Below are positions 38,330 to 47,960 of a stretch of 64,000 nt of DNA, one piece after another. The stretch's first letter is position 1. Every line of letters begins with the position of its first letter. A program made the translations under genes and the position numbers. Under the pieces are notes generated by a model that searched no databases, was not told where the DNA came from, and worked only from the letters and a program-made list of their open reading frames with translations. Origin of the DNA: Campylobacter concisus (GTDB lineage Bacteria > Campylobacterota > Campylobacteria > Campylobacterales > Campylobacteraceae); assembly GCF_002913045.1 (NCBI RefSeq), contig NZ_PPAF01000008.1, positions 104,298 to 168,297 on the forward strand. The letters run 5' to 3'.

Positions 38330-39437
38330 CTATAAATTTCCTATAAATTTCTATATATCTTTTTGCGATTTGCTTCTCGTCAAACTCGCTAACCGCCCAG
38401 TTTCTACCGTTTTGCGCAAGTCTAGCACAAAGCTCCTCGTCATCAAGCAAAATTTTTATCTTATCAGCAAGATCATTTGCGTCTTTTACCTTGCATAAAA
38501 GCCCATTGTATCCATCCTTTACTGCCTCATTGCAGCCTGTCACGTCACTTGCAACGACTGCTTTTGCCATGCTCATCGCCTCTAAAACCGTTCTTGGAAA
38601 GCCCTCTTTGTAGCTAGGAAGTGCTAACAGGTAAGAAGCCTTTAAAAGCTGCGGTATGTCATTTCTAGCGCCAAGATATCGCACCTTGCCACCTTTTAAA
38701 AAGCTCTCGTCTGCGGTTGATTTATTACCAGCAAAGCCCTCGCCCACAAAGACAAATTCGCAGTTTTTATATCCATTTAAAATTTCTGCTGCCTCGTAAA
38801 ATTCACGAACGCCCTTGTGCCACATAGCTCTTGCGATCATCAAAATCACCTTTTTATCGCTAAGATCAGCCGCCTGCGTGATAGCTGGGTCAAATTTAGC
38901 AGTATCCACGCCGACACTTTTTATGCGGTACGCCTTGCTTTTATCTATTAATTTTTTTGAAATCATATAATCAGCATCCGAGTCGTTTACAAACACGCAA
39001 GCATCGGCCTTTGCAAAGGAAAATTTATAAAGACTCTCCATGACAAAACGCACAGCCTTTGTCTTAATATCATCATCGATATAAAAGCTACCAAGGCCTT
39101 CAACTAAATTTATCACATGCTTTATACCAGCGTTTTTAGCGGCAAATGTGCCAAATACATTTGACTTATGAGCGCCAGTTTGCAGCAGGTCCAAATTTAG
39201 CTCGCCCAAAATTTGAGATAATTTTTTTGAGTTATTTATCACGGTTAGCGGATTTAGGCTCGCCTTATCAAGCTCGTATGTAACAGCGTGAAAGCTTTTA
39301 GCAAGCTCGCCAGTGAAGTCGCCTTTTGGGGCGATAGCAAAAACCTCATGCCCCATATCTTTTAAAGCCTGCATAATAGGGCGTCTAAAAAAGTGTATGC
39401 TCATATCAGCGTGGCTTAAAAACCCTATCCTTGCCAT
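38322..39437 (-). CDS. pglA: GT4 glycosyltransferase PglA
   Basis: Adds the second sugar (GalNAc in C. jejuni) to the lipid-linked diNAcBac. The 371 residues form a GT-B fold; the C-terminal half has the donor-binding region [20 protein letters not shown] and the ExxxxxxxE glutamates typical of GT4. The [11 protein letters not shown] segment also fits the family. It lies between pglB and pglC, matching C. jejuni. Sugar specificity is inferred from synteny. Confidence 0.9.
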   Translation of the reverse strand: MARIGFLSHADMSIHFFRRPIMQALKDMGHEVFAIAPKGDFTGELAKSFHAVTYELDKASLNPLTVINNSKKLSQILGELNLDLLQTGAHKSNVFGTFAAKNAGIKHVINLVEGLGSFYIDDDIKTKAVRFVMESLYKFSFAKADACVFVNDSDADYMISKKLIDKSKAYRIKSVGVDTAKFDPAITQAADLSDKKVILMIARAMWHKGVREFYEAAEILNGYKNCEFVFVGEGFAGNKSTADESFLKGGKVRYLGARNDIPQLLKASYLLALPSYKEGFPRTVLEAMSMAKAVVASDVTGCNEAVKDGYNGLLCKVKDANDLADKIKILLDDEELCARLAQNGRNWAVSEFDEKQIAKRYIEIYRKFIDV

Positions 39438-39439
39438 TT

Positions 39440-41539
39440 TTACCTCTTTAGTTTATAAATTTTTGCCGCCCCGTCAAGTATAACTGGCTCAAAAATTTTT
39501 GGATCGTACCTTTCAAGTACAAAAAGCTGGATATATGCGCTATTTAAGATGCTTTCATCAAGGATGATAAACCTACCATAATCTCTCATAAAAATGACAG
39601 AAATATTTGAACTTTCGTTATTTTTATACTCTTTGACATTTAGCTTGCCAGCCTCGTTGTAATCAGTCTCTATGAAAGATTTAAGAGGCAAGATATTGCC
39701 ATCATAGATTAAATTTGTGACATCACTTGTGAGCGTAAAACCACCATTTAGCCTAATGCCATTTTCATTTTGAGAGATCGCTCTTGTGACGATAAAAAGG
39801 CCATTGTTTAAATTTTTACCGCTTTTTAGATCGATCTTGCTAAACTGCAAAATGGTTGGAAAAATACCAAGCATCCTATCTGGAAGATAGTAATAAATCT
39901 CCCTTGTCTTTGCTGGCAGGCTAAGATTTGCCTCTTTTATATCGCTAAAAAACTGATCGATGCTTTCATTTCTCTCTTTTAAAATTTGAGCCAAATTGCC
40001 ATTAAATCTCTCTTTAAAATTTCTCTCTGTATACTCAACATCAAGCCTTGCCATATTTGCCGAGCTCATCTCATCGCTTCCAAGCGCAAAACTCACGGCA
40101 AAATTTTCACGCCCAAGGTGCTTTCCGCCATCAATTAGCGTCTTAACATCGCTGTAATATCTGATCGGATATCCATAGTCCCACCACGCAACCACGTAGT
40201 CCTCGCGTCCTGCGATACTTTTTAGCTTGTTTAAAATTTCAACCTCTTTGTGCACAAAAACCGGCTCAGCTTTGTAACCATAGATATGAATGAGCGCTGG
40301 AGTTAGAGCGAGCACGGTTATAAAAGCTCTCGCAAGATTTAGCACCGCTCCTTTTAGCTTTAAATTTAAAAGTATAAACTCCACCAAATAGCCAAATCCA
40401 AGTGCCATGATAGGCACAGCATAAATAGTAAATCTAAGGCCACTTTTAAAGGCTAAAAAGCCAAGTGCTAGCATACCAAGCGAGACGGCAAACGAGCGGT
40501 GTTTGTAGCAAAAAAGAGCAACGCCAGCAAGTGAGATCAAAAATGTGATGACATTTGCGCTGATCCTCTCGCAAAATAGCGTAAAATCAACGATACTTGA
40601 CTCTTGGATAGTTTGATTAACATTAAAAAAGTGAAAACTCATACCGCCAACTTCAGGCGCATCTCTAAAGACGTAGAATTTAAGCTGAAAGATTATCGGA
40701 TTTAGTCCGCCACGAATTACAAAAACAATAAAAACAACTGCCAAAATACCAAGAGCAAATTTTAAATTCATCACCTCTTTTTTAAAAAGACAAAACGCAT
40801 AAATAGCGATGATAGCAATAAATTTAAGCATTAGATCAAGGTTCGAAATAGCAAGTAGAAGCAGCAAAATTTCAAGATAAAAAAGAGGATTTTTCCTATC
40901 AAAAATGAGTGTGTAAAACAAAAATAACGCCGTTAAAATGCTAATAAGCGAAAACGCGCTCGCATACCACCACATATAAATAAGCACGCTTAAGGGTGCG
41001 ATTATTAGGCTATTTGCGTCCTTTTTCTCAAGCACTCTAACAAGCCCCCAAACGACAAAGACGCTAAGTGGGATGATGAGCATATCAGTATCGTAGTAGC
41101 CTGCCATAGTGCGGTTGTAGTAGCTATTTGCGACCACTGCAAGAAGTGCAGCGATAAAGCCAGCAATTTTTAGCTTATACTCATTTGCGATTAAGATAAC
41201 TGGCACAGCCACAAGCGATGAGAAAAATACGCTCATATAAATCATCGCCGTCTCAAGCTTGACACCTAGAAATTTCACGATCCAGTAAGTAAGCGTCGAG
41301 AGCGGATAGCCATAGTAGCTAAGGTCGTTTTCTTGGTGAAAGCCAGCCAGCATGTCCCTTGCACCCTCGGCAAATGCGTAGCCGTCGTTTGTGCTAATCA
41401 TCAGCTCGTTGTTCCAGAAAAATACCGGATATTCACTCGCCCAAAAGATCCAGTAAAGCCTACAAACCACGCTAAAAAGGACTGCGACAAATATCATCAA
41501 GTATAAAGAGTAATTTTTAAAAAATAAATTTCTATTCAT
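39440..41539 (-). CDS. pglB: Oligosaccharyltransferase PglB (canonical copy)
   Basis: Transfers the lipid-linked glycan to asparagine in the periplasm. The 699 residues have about 13 transmembrane helices (N-terminal two-thirds) and a periplasmic C-terminal domain. Catalytic features: NDGY with D52, GYYDTDM with D150 and D152, the TIQE motif (310-313), R325 in the position that reads the acidic residue at -2 of the sequon, WWDYG (452-456), and MLGI at the MxxI motif. It overlaps the pglJ stop by 8 bases and precedes pglA. This is the copy that matches C. jejuni PglB best by eye. Confidence 0.96.
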   Translation of the reverse strand: MNRNLFFKNYSLYLMIFVAVLFSVVCRLYWIFWASEYPVFFWNNELMISTNDGYAFAEGARDMLAGFHQENDLSYYGYPLSTLTYWIVKFLGVKLETAMIYMSVFFSSLVAVPVILIANEYKLKIAGFIAALLAVVANSYYNRTMAGYYDTDMLIIPLSVFVVWGLVRVLEKKDANSLIIAPLSVLIYMWWYASAFSLISILTALFLFYTLIFDRKNPLFYLEILLLLLAISNLDLMLKFIAIIAIYAFCLFKKEVMNLKFALGILAVVFIVFVIRGGLNPIIFQLKFYVFRDAPEVGGMSFHFFNVNQTIQESSIVDFTLFCERISANVITFLISLAGVALFCYKHRSFAVSLGMLALGFLAFKSGLRFTIYAVPIMALGFGYLVEFILLNLKLKGAVLNLARAFITVLALTPALIHIYGYKAEPVFVHKEVEILNKLKSIAGREDYVVAWWDYGYPIRYYSDVKTLIDGGKHLGRENFAVSFALGSDEMSSANMARLDVEYTERNFKERFNGNLAQILKERNESIDQFFSDIKEANLSLPAKTREIYYYLPDRMLGIFPTILQFSKIDLKSGKNLNNGLFIVTRAISQNENGIRLNGGFTLTSDVTNLIYDGNILPLKSFIETDYNEAGKLNVKEYKNNESSNISVIFMRDYGRFIILDESILNSAYIQLFVLERYDPKIFEPVILDGAAKIYKLKR

Positions 41540-42656
41540 TAGGATTTTCCAAAAAATTTATAAGCTCGCTCGCTATGTTTTCACTATCAAAAAATTTAGC
41601 CCGATTATACGCAACATTTTCAAAATTTTGCCTTATTTCAGGCGCATTAAGCACCTTTATCATCGCCTCTTTCATCGCATTTTCGTCATCAACAGGCACT
41701 AAGATGCCAAACTCACTCTCGCCCAAAAGCTCCTTTGCGCCGCTCTTGTGCTCGGTTGAGATGATAGTTTTCTCGCATGCTAGTGCTTCAAGCAAGACGT
41801 TTGAAAAGCCCTCAAAACGCGAAGCACAAAGCAAGCAAGAGGCGTTTTTTATGTGCCTAAAAGGATTTTTATCAGTGCCAAGAAGCCTTACTCGATCACT
41901 AACGCCAAATTTATCTATCAAATTTTGTAGCTCGTCCCTCAAAGGCCCCTTGCCAAGGATGCCAAGCGTGGCGCGAGGGTCGTTAATGGAGGCGATTATT
42001 TTTATTAGCATGGCTTGATTTTTACCGCTATCAAGGCGGCCGATATTTATGAAAAATGGACTAAAACCACTCTCAAGCGACTCATCTTTTAGCAAATTTA
42101 TAGTTTTTAGATCAAGAGCGTTGTAAAGTACCTTTGTTTTTGCCTCGCTCATGCCAAAATTTCGCACTAGATCATCTTTGTTGCCAGCTGCATTTGCGAG
42201 GATTAGATCAGCCTTTTTATAAAGATGAGTGAGTAAAAATTTATTAACCCTGCCGCTTAGATCGTCTTTATATAAGATAGATGGACAGCTTCTCTCACTG
42301 ATAACTAGCCTCTTTTTAAAGCCCAAAATTCTAGCAAGCCCAGCAATATAACAAGGGCGGTTCATCAGCACAAACTGCGTGTCAATGCCTAAATTTTGAC
42401 AAAGCTTTTTATACTTAAACGCGAGCATTGGCATCGCTAAAAAGAGCCTTGCAAGCTTCTTTAGCCCACTTTCATAAGGATCGCTATTTTCTATAAAGTG
42501 GATTTGCACCTCACTTGGGATCTCGTAAGCGATGACCTTGCTCATTAAGATGAGATGAACTTCATATCTTTTAACCAAAAATGGCAGCAAATTTGCCACA
42601 TTTCGCTCAGCCCCACCAGGCCCCATCGAGTATAAAAAAACGGCTAATTTTTTCAC
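41532..42656 (-). CDS. pglJ: GT4 glycosyltransferase PglJ
   Basis: Adds the next GalNAc residue after PglA in the C. jejuni scheme. The 374 residues are close by eye to C. jejuni PglJ: the start LAVFLYSMGPGGAERNVANL, GIDTQFVLMNRPCYIA, and the donor region SRFEGFSNVLLEALACEK. The start codon is GTG at 42654-42656, overlapping the upstream stop as GTGA. Sugar donor is inferred. Confidence 0.9.
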   Translation of the reverse strand: MKKLAVFLYSMGPGGAERNVANLLPFLVKRYEVHLILMSKVIAYEIPSEVQIHFIENSDPYESGLKKLARLFLAMPMLAFKYKKLCQNLGIDTQFVLMNRPCYIAGLARILGFKKRLVISERSCPSILYKDDLSGRVNKFLLTHLYKKADLILANAAGNKDDLVRNFGMSEAKTKVLYNALDLKTINLLKDESLESGFSPFFINIGRLDSGKNQAMLIKIIASINDPRATLGILGKGPLRDELQNLIDKFGVSDRVRLLGTDKNPFRHIKNASCLLCASRFEGFSNVLLEALACEKTIISTEHKSGAKELLGESEFGILVPVDDENAMKEAMIKVLNAPEIRQNFENVAYNRAKFFDSENIASELINFLENPNE

Positions 42657-43696
42657 TTGCTAACAACCTTTTTTATAAATTCTCGCCACTGCTTGATGAT
42701 ATTTTCTTTGCTAAATAAATTTGCACTTTCGCTGGCATTTTTTGCTAGTTTTTTCCTTAAATTTTCATCTTTTAAAAGCATCTCAAGCTTTCCTTTTAGA
42801 TCATCGCTGTCGCCATTTTTAAAGATAAGTCCGTCTGTGTCGTCATTTATAAGCTCTCTTGCACCCACGGTGTCGCTACTTAGCCTAGCGCAACCAAAAG
42901 CGCCTGATTCTATTAGCACATTTGAAAGCCCCTCGCTTCGTGAGCAAAGAGTGAAAATTTTTGCCTCGCTGTAAAGTTTTGTGACATCACTCATGTGACC
43001 TAGAAATTTGATATTAAGCCCTAAATTTGACGCCATTTGCTTTAGCTGCGCCTCCTGCCTACCACTGCCTGCGATCTTTATCTCCCAGCCATCAAGCAAG
43101 CTCTTATCCGCCTTGCTAAGCGCCTCAAAATAGATATCATAGCCCTTTACCGCCTCCAGCCTTGCCACGCTTAAGATGACATTTTGCTTCTCACAAATTT
43201 CAGGCACATCGATAAAAAGTGGATTGTGGATGATCTCGCAGTTTTTAGCAAATTTATAGTAGTCGTAGTCACTTTTGCTTAGCACGCTTAAGCCATCTAC
43301 AAATTTATACGAAAAGTCACGCATAGCGCTTGCGATTTTGCTTTTTAAGTAGCTATGCTCGTGGTGCTCGGTTGCTATTAGTTTGCTCTTTAGCCCCAAA
43401 TTTGCCAGCACGCAAGCGACATTTGTCCAGTCGATAAAGCTAATTATCAGATCAGCTTTTTGCTCCTTAAAAAGCGCTCTAAGAGCCAAAATTTTCTTAA
43501 ATTTCAAAGCCAGCCCAGAGCCACTCACATTAAGGTTTATGATCTTTATCTTTTCACTAAATTTATAAAGTCCAAGATCCTCTTCAAGCAGGGCGATAGT
43601 GATCTCATTGTCCTTGCAAAGCTCGTTTGCAAGGACATTTAGCACGCGTTCAGCCCCACCATTTCTAAGTGCGGCGATGACAAAAAGAATTTTCAC
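42653..43696 (-). CDS. GT4 glycosyltransferase, PglH-like (second of a pair)
   Basis: Retaining GT-B transferase of about 347 residues starting VKILFVIAALRNGGAERVLN with the donor-site segment SRSEGLSNVLIESGAFGC. The start is GTG 43696 after a strong GGAGG; the frame extends 11 codons further but those overlap the previous gene. It is about as similar to the following-copy gene 43693-44751 as both are to C. jejuni PglH, which adds three GalNAc residues. The pair may share this task or add different sugars. It overlaps its neighbours by 4 bases on both sides. Confidence 0.82.
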   Translation of the reverse strand: MKILFVIAALRNGGAERVLNVLANELCKDNEITIALLEEDLGLYKFSEKIKIINLNVSGSGLALKFKKILALRALFKEQKADLIISFIDWTNVACVLANLGLKSKLIATEHHEHSYLKSKIASAMRDFSYKFVDGLSVLSKSDYDYYKFAKNCEIIHNPLFIDVPEICEKQNVILSVARLEAVKGYDIYFEALSKADKSLLDGWEIKIAGSGRQEAQLKQMASNLGLNIKFLGHMSDVTKLYSEAKIFTLCSRSEGLSNVLIESGAFGCARLSSDTVGARELINDDTDGLIFKNGDSDDLKGKLEMLLKDENLRKKLAKNASESANLFSKENIIKQWREFIKKVVSK

Positions 43697-44751
43697 TTCA
43701 CACCTCCAAGCCTTAAAAGCTCCAGCCATTTTTTATAAATTTGCTCCACGCTAAACTCATCAAGCCTAGTCCTTGCATTTTTAGCAAATTCGCCCATTTT
43801 TGCTTCATCTTGCAGCATTTTTGCAAGCTTCTCACTCATCTGCCTATCGTCATTTACCTCGCAAAGCAAGCCATCAAAGCCATCTTTTATAAGCTCTTTT
43901 GCCCCGCTAGTTTTTGTCGCAACCCTTACGCAGTCATAGTTTATAGCCTCTATCAAAGTGTTTCCAAGACCCTCGAAATTTGAGCAAGAGATCAGCACCT
44001 TTGCTCTTTTATAAAGTGAGGCGATGTCGCTAACGTTGCCTAAGAATTCGACATCAGCGTCCAAGCTCTTGGCTAAATTTTCTAAATTCGCTCTCTCGCC
44101 ACCATCTCCAGCAACGGCAAATTTATAGCCGCTTTGTTTTAAGTTTGCAGCCACTCTTACAAACATTTCGCAGTTTTTTATCTTATTTAGCCTGCCAACA
44201 AAGATAACTAAATTTTCTTTATCAAAGCTCTCACTGCGTATCTCTTCAAAGAGTGGGTTATAAATTTTCATCACATTTTTGCAAAATTTCGAGTAATGCC
44301 CTAGATCCTCGTCGCTTAAGACACTAAGTGCGTTTGCAAATGGGTAGCTAAGGCGTCTTAGCACCTTAAAAATGGCTCTTTTTGGCGCAAGGTAGTTTGT
44401 GTGCTCGCTTATTATTATAGGCGTTTTTAACCCAGCTGAGCTAAAGAGCACCAAGGTATTTACGGCGTCTAAAAATGATATCACAGCGTCAAATTTGCCT
44501 TCTCTTATGAGCGCTCTTAAGGCAAGCACCTTTAAAACTCTCTTTTTTAAATTTCCAAAAAACCCAAGCTCATCAGCCCCAACGCCTAAATTTATGAGCT
44601 TTACGCCACTTGCTAGCTCGTAAAATGGCTCGTCCTTGTCAAATTTAACAAGGCTTACATCGTGATCCAAGCTAAATCTTGATGCGATCACCGCACAAAC
44701 TCGCTCCGCACCGCCACTTCTAAGCGTTGATGTGACAAATAATATCTTCAT
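43693..44751 (-). CDS. pglH: GT4 glycosyltransferase, PglH-like (first of a pair)
   Basis: 352-residue GT-B transferase. It starts MKILFVTSTLRSGGAERVCA and keeps C. jejuni PglH-like blocks by eye: VISFLDAVNT, IIISEHTNYLAPKRAIFKVL, RRLSYPFANALSVLS, NPLFEEI and SNFEGLGNTLIEAINYD. PglH polymerises GalNAc in C. jejuni. It lies between the pglI-like GT2 gene (4-base ATGA overlap) and the second PglH-like gene. Which of the two copies is the true PglH is uncertain. Confidence 0.82.
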   Translation of the reverse strand: MKILFVTSTLRSGGAERVCAVIASRFSLDHDVSLVKFDKDEPFYELASGVKLINLGVGADELGFFGNLKKRVLKVLALRALIREGKFDAVISFLDAVNTLVLFSSAGLKTPIIISEHTNYLAPKRAIFKVLRRLSYPFANALSVLSDEDLGHYSKFCKNVMKIYNPLFEEIRSESFDKENLVIFVGRLNKIKNCEMFVRVAANLKQSGYKFAVAGDGGERANLENLAKSLDADVEFLGNVSDIASLYKRAKVLISCSNFEGLGNTLIEAINYDCVRVATKTSGAKELIKDGFDGLLCEVNDDRQMSEKLAKMLQDEAKMGEFAKNARTRLDEFSVEQIYKKWLELLRLGGVK

Positions 44752-45680
44752 ACGCCAAACCTTTGCTTTATCTTTACTCTAAGCCTTGAGAGTGCTGGTA
44801 AAATGCCACTTGGAAGCGGACTAAGCAAAAAAAATATAAACGCCTCTTTGCTAAATTTAATGCTAAGACTCTTAAAAATACAGCTTAGCATCAGCCCATA
44901 TTCGCCTGCTATTTTGGCGTAGTAAGCGGCGTTTTTATACTGCATAGCTAGAAATTTTGGCTCATTTTTTATAGCGATGTCGTAGTGCAAATTTGCTGTT
45001 TTGATGTAAGCGTTTGCAACGTTTAACGCGTGCTTGCCGGCATTTAGCGTAGCACTGTCGCTTCTTGCGATACGGTAGATGTAAAGTGGTTTTTTAAGAT
45101 AAAAGACATTTTTTTCAAAAAAGCGGATGTAAAGCTCATTTTCGCCGCCAAAACTGCTCTCATTAAACCTAAAATCATCTATAAATTCGCGCGAAAAAAG
45201 TTTAAAATACTCGCCATTTATCCGCCCACAGTGATAATCAACCTTGCTCATCGCCCCACTCTTGTTATATGGGCTTCTACCGGCCACGACCTCGGTCATC
45301 ACACCATCTTTTTCGCAGATAGCGTCTGCAAAAACGCACGAATACTCGCCATTTTTTAAAATTTCATAGCACTCAGCAATCGCCTCTGGCAAAAGCTCAT
45401 CGTCATCGTCAAGCAAGCAGACAAACTCGCCTGTTGTGTTGTCAAAGCCGTTATTTTTGTTGCCGTTTGGGCTCTTTTTATGAGTGCTGTTTTTTACAAA
45501 TTTGATCCTTGCGTCGTTAAAACTCTTGCAAATTTCACTCGCACTCTCGTCATCACCGTCGTCTGTTACTATGATCTCTAAATTTTTATAGCTTTGAGCT
45601 AGGGCGCTTTTTATGGCTTTTTGTAAAAGCTCTGGACGCTTATAAGTCGCGGTTACGATGCTGATTAATGGCTCGCTCAT
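44748..45680 (-). CDS. pglI: GT2 glycosyltransferase PglI
   Basis: Family 2 transferase that adds the branching glucose to the N-glycan in C. jejuni. The 310 residues show ISIVTATYKRPELLQKAIKS, the nucleotide site VTDDGDDE, PNGNKNNG and the DxD in LLDDDDELLP; the C-terminal part has the conserved KNAAYYAKIAGEYG and CIFKSLSIKFSKEA also present in PglI, by recalled comparison. No membrane helix is evident. It adjoins the GT25 gene with no gap (stop then ATG). Confidence 0.85.
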   Translation of the reverse strand: MSEPLISIVTATYKRPELLQKAIKSALAQSYKNLEIIVTDDGDDESASEICKSFNDARIKFVKNSTHKKSPNGNKNNGFDNTTGEFVCLLDDDDELLPEAIAECYEILKNGEYSCVFADAICEKDGVMTEVVAGRSPYNKSGAMSKVDYHCGRINGEYFKLFSREFIDDFRFNESSFGGENELYIRFFEKNVFYLKKPLYIYRIARSDSATLNAGKHALNVANAYIKTANLHYDIAIKNEPKFLAMQYKNAAYYAKIAGEYGLMLSCIFKSLSIKFSKEAFIFFLLSPLPSGILPALSRLRVKIKQRFGV

Positions 45681-46442
45681 TTAGCCCCTTTTAAAAATTC
45701 TCTCATAGCCTTGAAGCTTTTCAAGACGTGAGAAAAGTATAAATTTAATTGTCTTGATGCAGGCCTTTAAATTTGCGCTATATCCCCTCTCAAGGCGTTC
45801 ACCCTCGATGTTTGAGCCACTAAGATCAGTTGGATGCGAAAAAAGGTCGCAAAAATACATCTGCATATCATTAACGCCAAGCAAATAGTCCCAAACATCG
45901 GTCGTACAAAGCGCACGCTTATGAATTTCAAGCAAATTTTTAGCACTTTTTTTAGTTAGCACATAAGCCCCTGCTCTATAAATGCTTGAAAATGAGTGCT
46001 TTGAGACCTGCCAAAGCGGCTTGCTTAGGCTGGTATCCACCTTTTTGCCAAAGGCGCTAAACCTGCCCTCTAGCCCATCTTGCATGCCACATATCAGCAC
46101 GCTATTTTCAGGCATCTTGCTAGCTGCCAAAAAGGCCTCTTTTATGTCCTCATCACCCCCTATCACGTCGTCTTCAAATATAAGGGCAAATTTCGCCTCG
46201 CTTGCCAAAAACGCTTCGTAGGCTTTTACGTGGGAGAGCGAGCAGCCAACTTCTGCTGGGCTTAAAACCTTGCCGTAAGCTTTAAATGATGGCGAAATGA
46301 TCTTGTAGTACTCCCTTGCATTTAGCTCCCTGCCATCGACTGCGTCTATTAGCTTAAAGCTATCATAAGAGCTAAATTTCTGCTGCAAAAGCTCGCGCCT
46401 TTTGGTATCTTTAGCCAAAGAGATCAAATAAATTTCATTCAT
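45681..46442 (-). CDS. GT25-family glycosyltransferase
   Basis: 253-residue cytoplasmic transferase of the LPS/LOS beta-galactosyltransferase type. It begins EIYLISLAKDTKRRELL and has LSPAEVGCSLSHVKAYEAFL and the acidic metal-binding FALIFEDDVIGG. C. jejuni has no GT25 gene in its pgl locus that I recall, so it may modify the N-glycan here or belong to LOS synthesis. It starts where the Wzx-type gene stops (no gap). The acceptor is unknown. Confidence 0.82.
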   Translation of the reverse strand: MNEIYLISLAKDTKRRELLQQKFSSYDSFKLIDAVDGRELNAREYYKIISPSFKAYGKVLSPAEVGCSLSHVKAYEAFLASEAKFALIFEDDVIGGDEDIKEAFLAASKMPENSVLICGMQDGLEGRFSAFGKKVDTSLSKPLWQVSKHSFSSIYRAGAYVLTKKSAKNLLEIHKRALCTTDVWDYLLGVNDMQMYFCDLFSHPTDLSGSNIEGERLERGYSANLKACIKTIKFILFSRLEKLQGYERIFKRG

Positions 46443-47960
46443 TTAAAACCTTTTAAATTTTTTTAAAATTTTACGCCAAACTATGCCTCGCTCGTAAGCA
46501 TTAAAAAACAAAAAATATCCCAAAACATAAGCTGCGCCGGCGTAGATCGCAGCAAAGATAGCAAATTTTAGCCAGTTATTTAGGCTCACAAAGTCCTTGC
46601 AGGCAAACATCGCAAGCACGCATAGCGCAAAAACGGCTAAATTTTTAAAATAAACCCCGTAAAACGTGGTGAGTTTCACCTCTAAATTTAAAGCGGCATT
46701 TATGAGGTCAAAGCCAAGAATTCTTATGCTATAAAAAACGGCTGCGACGACGACGATGCCATAAACTCCGTAGTCACTAAATTTAAGCAGTGCGATCTGC
46801 GCTATGATCGTGCTAACGCCAAGGATAGTGTTGGCAATGGCTGGTCGGCGAAGCTTGTTTGTCGCGCTATCAAGGTTAAAAAGCGAAAAAACAAAGCTTA
46901 TAAAGACGATCGGCACAAGCGTGATCATCGAGACATTGTAGATAAATTTGACCTCATCTGCGCTTTTAAAAGGTAGCCAAAGCGTGTAAAAATCAAGCCC
47001 AAAAACGACGAAAAATGCGGCTGGAGAGCTCATCACAAAGGCGATCACCTTCATTGAAAATTTGGCCTCTTTTATGAGGTCAGTGATCAAATTTTTAGAG
47101 TAAAGCTCGACAAATTTTGGCGCAAAGATACCGCTAAGCTGCGCTACAAAGCTCTCCAGTATGATAGGGGCGGCCTTGGCGACTGAAAGAAGGCCAGTGG
47201 CGTTTGCACTTACAAAAATGTTGCAGATAAAAAGATCCATGCCTGTTAAAAGTATGCGATTTAGCGCATTAAAACTATTCCAAATGCCAGAGCTTAAAAG
47301 CTCTTTGATCTTAGAAAAGTCAAATTTACTAAGGCTAAATTTTAGCTCTGGTGTGATGCGAGCCGACATAAAAATGGTGCTAAAAAAGACAAAAAGGCTA
47401 GCAACTAGCGCTGAGATAGCGATGTAAGAAATAAATGGCTTAAAAAAATAAAAAAGTGCGACGATAAGGGCTGCTAGGATCGCGCTTGAGATGGCGTTTC
47501 TGATGGAGAGTAGATAGAGCTTGTTTGTCACAAAGGCACAAACCGTTAAAACGCCGTTAAATAGCCCAACGCAGAAATTTATAAAGTAAAAAACAAGGGT
47601 CATTCTCACGTCAAAGAGTAAATTTTCAGGGACATTTAAAAAGCTTTGCAAATTTAGTATGAAAACAGAGCTAAGCACCACGACAACGGCGCAAAAGAAG
47701 ATATTTACAACAAGCACTGATGAGTAGTAGGTGTTTGCAAGGCTTAGGTCTTTTTTATGCCACGCATGAGCGACAAAGCGGCCGCTCACTGAGTTTATGG
47801 CTACACTTACGACTGCGGCATAGCTAACGATGGCGTTGCTAAGGCCTACAAAGCCAAATGCCTCGTTGCCAAGGCTTTTTAGGATAAATGGCGTAAGAAA
47901 GAAATTTATGCCCATTGATACGACAAAAACGACGATCGAGCTTATTAGATTGATTAGCAT
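46443..47960 (-). CDS. Wzx-type (polysaccharide/MOP) flippase
   Basis: Integral membrane flippase of the MOP exporter superfamily, with about 12-14 hydrophobic helices across 505 residues; it starts ISSIVVFVVSMGINFFLTPF and contains FGFVGLSNAIVSYAAV and LSSGIWNSFNALNRILLTGMD, as in Wzx/RfbX proteins. It probably flips the undecaprenyl-linked oligosaccharide to the periplasm. It stands where C. jejuni has the ATP-driven PglK, for which I find no gene in the locus; there is no Walker A motif. It shares one base with pglB2 stop. Confidence 0.85.
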   Translation of the reverse strand: MLINLISSIVVFVVSMGINFFLTPFILKSLGNEAFGFVGLSNAIVSYAAVVSVAINSVSGRFVAHAWHKKDLSLANTYYSSVLVVNIFFCAVVVVLSSVFILNLQSFLNVPENLLFDVRMTLVFYFINFCVGLFNGVLTVCAFVTNKLYLLSIRNAISSAILAALIVALFYFFKPFISYIAISALVASLFVFFSTIFMSARITPELKFSLSKFDFSKIKELLSSGIWNSFNALNRILLTGMDLFICNIFVSANATGLLSVAKAAPIILESFVAQLSGIFAPKFVELYSKNLITDLIKEAKFSMKVIAFVMSSPAAFFVVFGLDFYTLWLPFKSADEVKFIYNVSMITLVPIVFISFVFSLFNLDSATNKLRRPAIANTILGVSTIIAQIALLKFSDYGVYGIVVVAAVFYSIRILGFDLINAALNLEVKLTTFYGVYFKNLAVFALCVLAMFACKDFVSLNNWLKFAIFAAIYAGAAYVLGYFLFFNAYERGIVWRKILKKFKRF

